The position numbers and the translations under genes were made by a program. The notes under the pieces were generated by a model. The model was given only the letters and a program-made list of their open reading frames with translations. It was not told where the DNA came from and did not search any database. Below are positions 63,921 to 64,000 of a stretch of DNA of 64,000 nt, piece after piece. Origin of the DNA: Rotaria socialis (taxonomy: Eukaryota > Rotifera > Eurotatoria > Philodinida > Philodinidae); assembly GCA_905331475.1 (NCBI GenBank), contig CAJNYU010001291.1, forward strand, positions 124,001-188,000, written 5' to 3'. Within the stretch, counting starts at the first letter, position 1. The number at the start of each line of letters is the position of its first letter.

Positions 63921-64000
63921 TACCTTTGCTATGCACTGATTGAAAGCAGAATGAAGTGTACACAATGCAACAAAATCAACTCAACTTTGTATATAAGAAA

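Overview
This window is nuclear DNA of a small-genome animal, most likely a bdelloid rotifer. It is strongly AT-rich. Its genes are cut by many GT-AG introns, mostly about 50-70 bases long, and carry animal-specific domain layouts (tuberin, a FERM-PDZ-PTP phosphatase, a rhodopsin-type GPCR, a Ly6 protein). It also holds genes of a kind known as transfers in bdelloids: a plant-like DYW-type PPR gene, an intronless bacterial-type PIG-L deacetylase and a SecA-like pseudogene. No rRNA, convincing tRNA, CRISPR array or operon is visible. The species call is inference.

Layout. 46-1712: the last four exons of tuberin (TSC2), + strand. 2141-2716: a small basic coiled-coil protein. 5298-5773: a GPI-anchored Ly6/uPAR protein. 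5.8-11.2 kb: gene-poor, with a hAT MITE and a 100-base poly-G run beside an assembly gap. 11169-21038: a 29-exon PTPN13-like phosphatase whose splice phases all agree. 21660-22556: an intronless PIG-L deacetylase. 23704-24048: a putative secreted peptide precursor. 27243-27692 (-): a two-TM protein. 29055-29883 (-): a His-rich protein. 29.9-36.7 kb: repeats, including a 301-bp-arm palindrome around an N gap. 36737-39420 (-): the DYW-type PPR gene. 41335-44755: a decayed SecA-like ATPase gene. 46331-48394 (-): a peptide-type GPCR. 48.4-55.1 kb: gene-free, with a cluster of foldback repeats. 55114-59315: DNA topoisomerase I, 11 exons. 59.3-64.0 kb: gene-free.

The genes do not form a pathway. 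The recurring theme of the non-coding DNA is short non-autonomous DNA transposons. Three have exact 8-bp target duplications and hAT-type ends, two look like PIF/Harbinger foldbacks and one looks pogo-like. Several are filled with an 8-12 bp word repeated in both orientations, a different word at each locus. The most notable gene is the DYW-type PPR gene, a class tied to organelle C-to-U RNA editing in plants; here it lacks a visible 5' end and has one in-frame stop.
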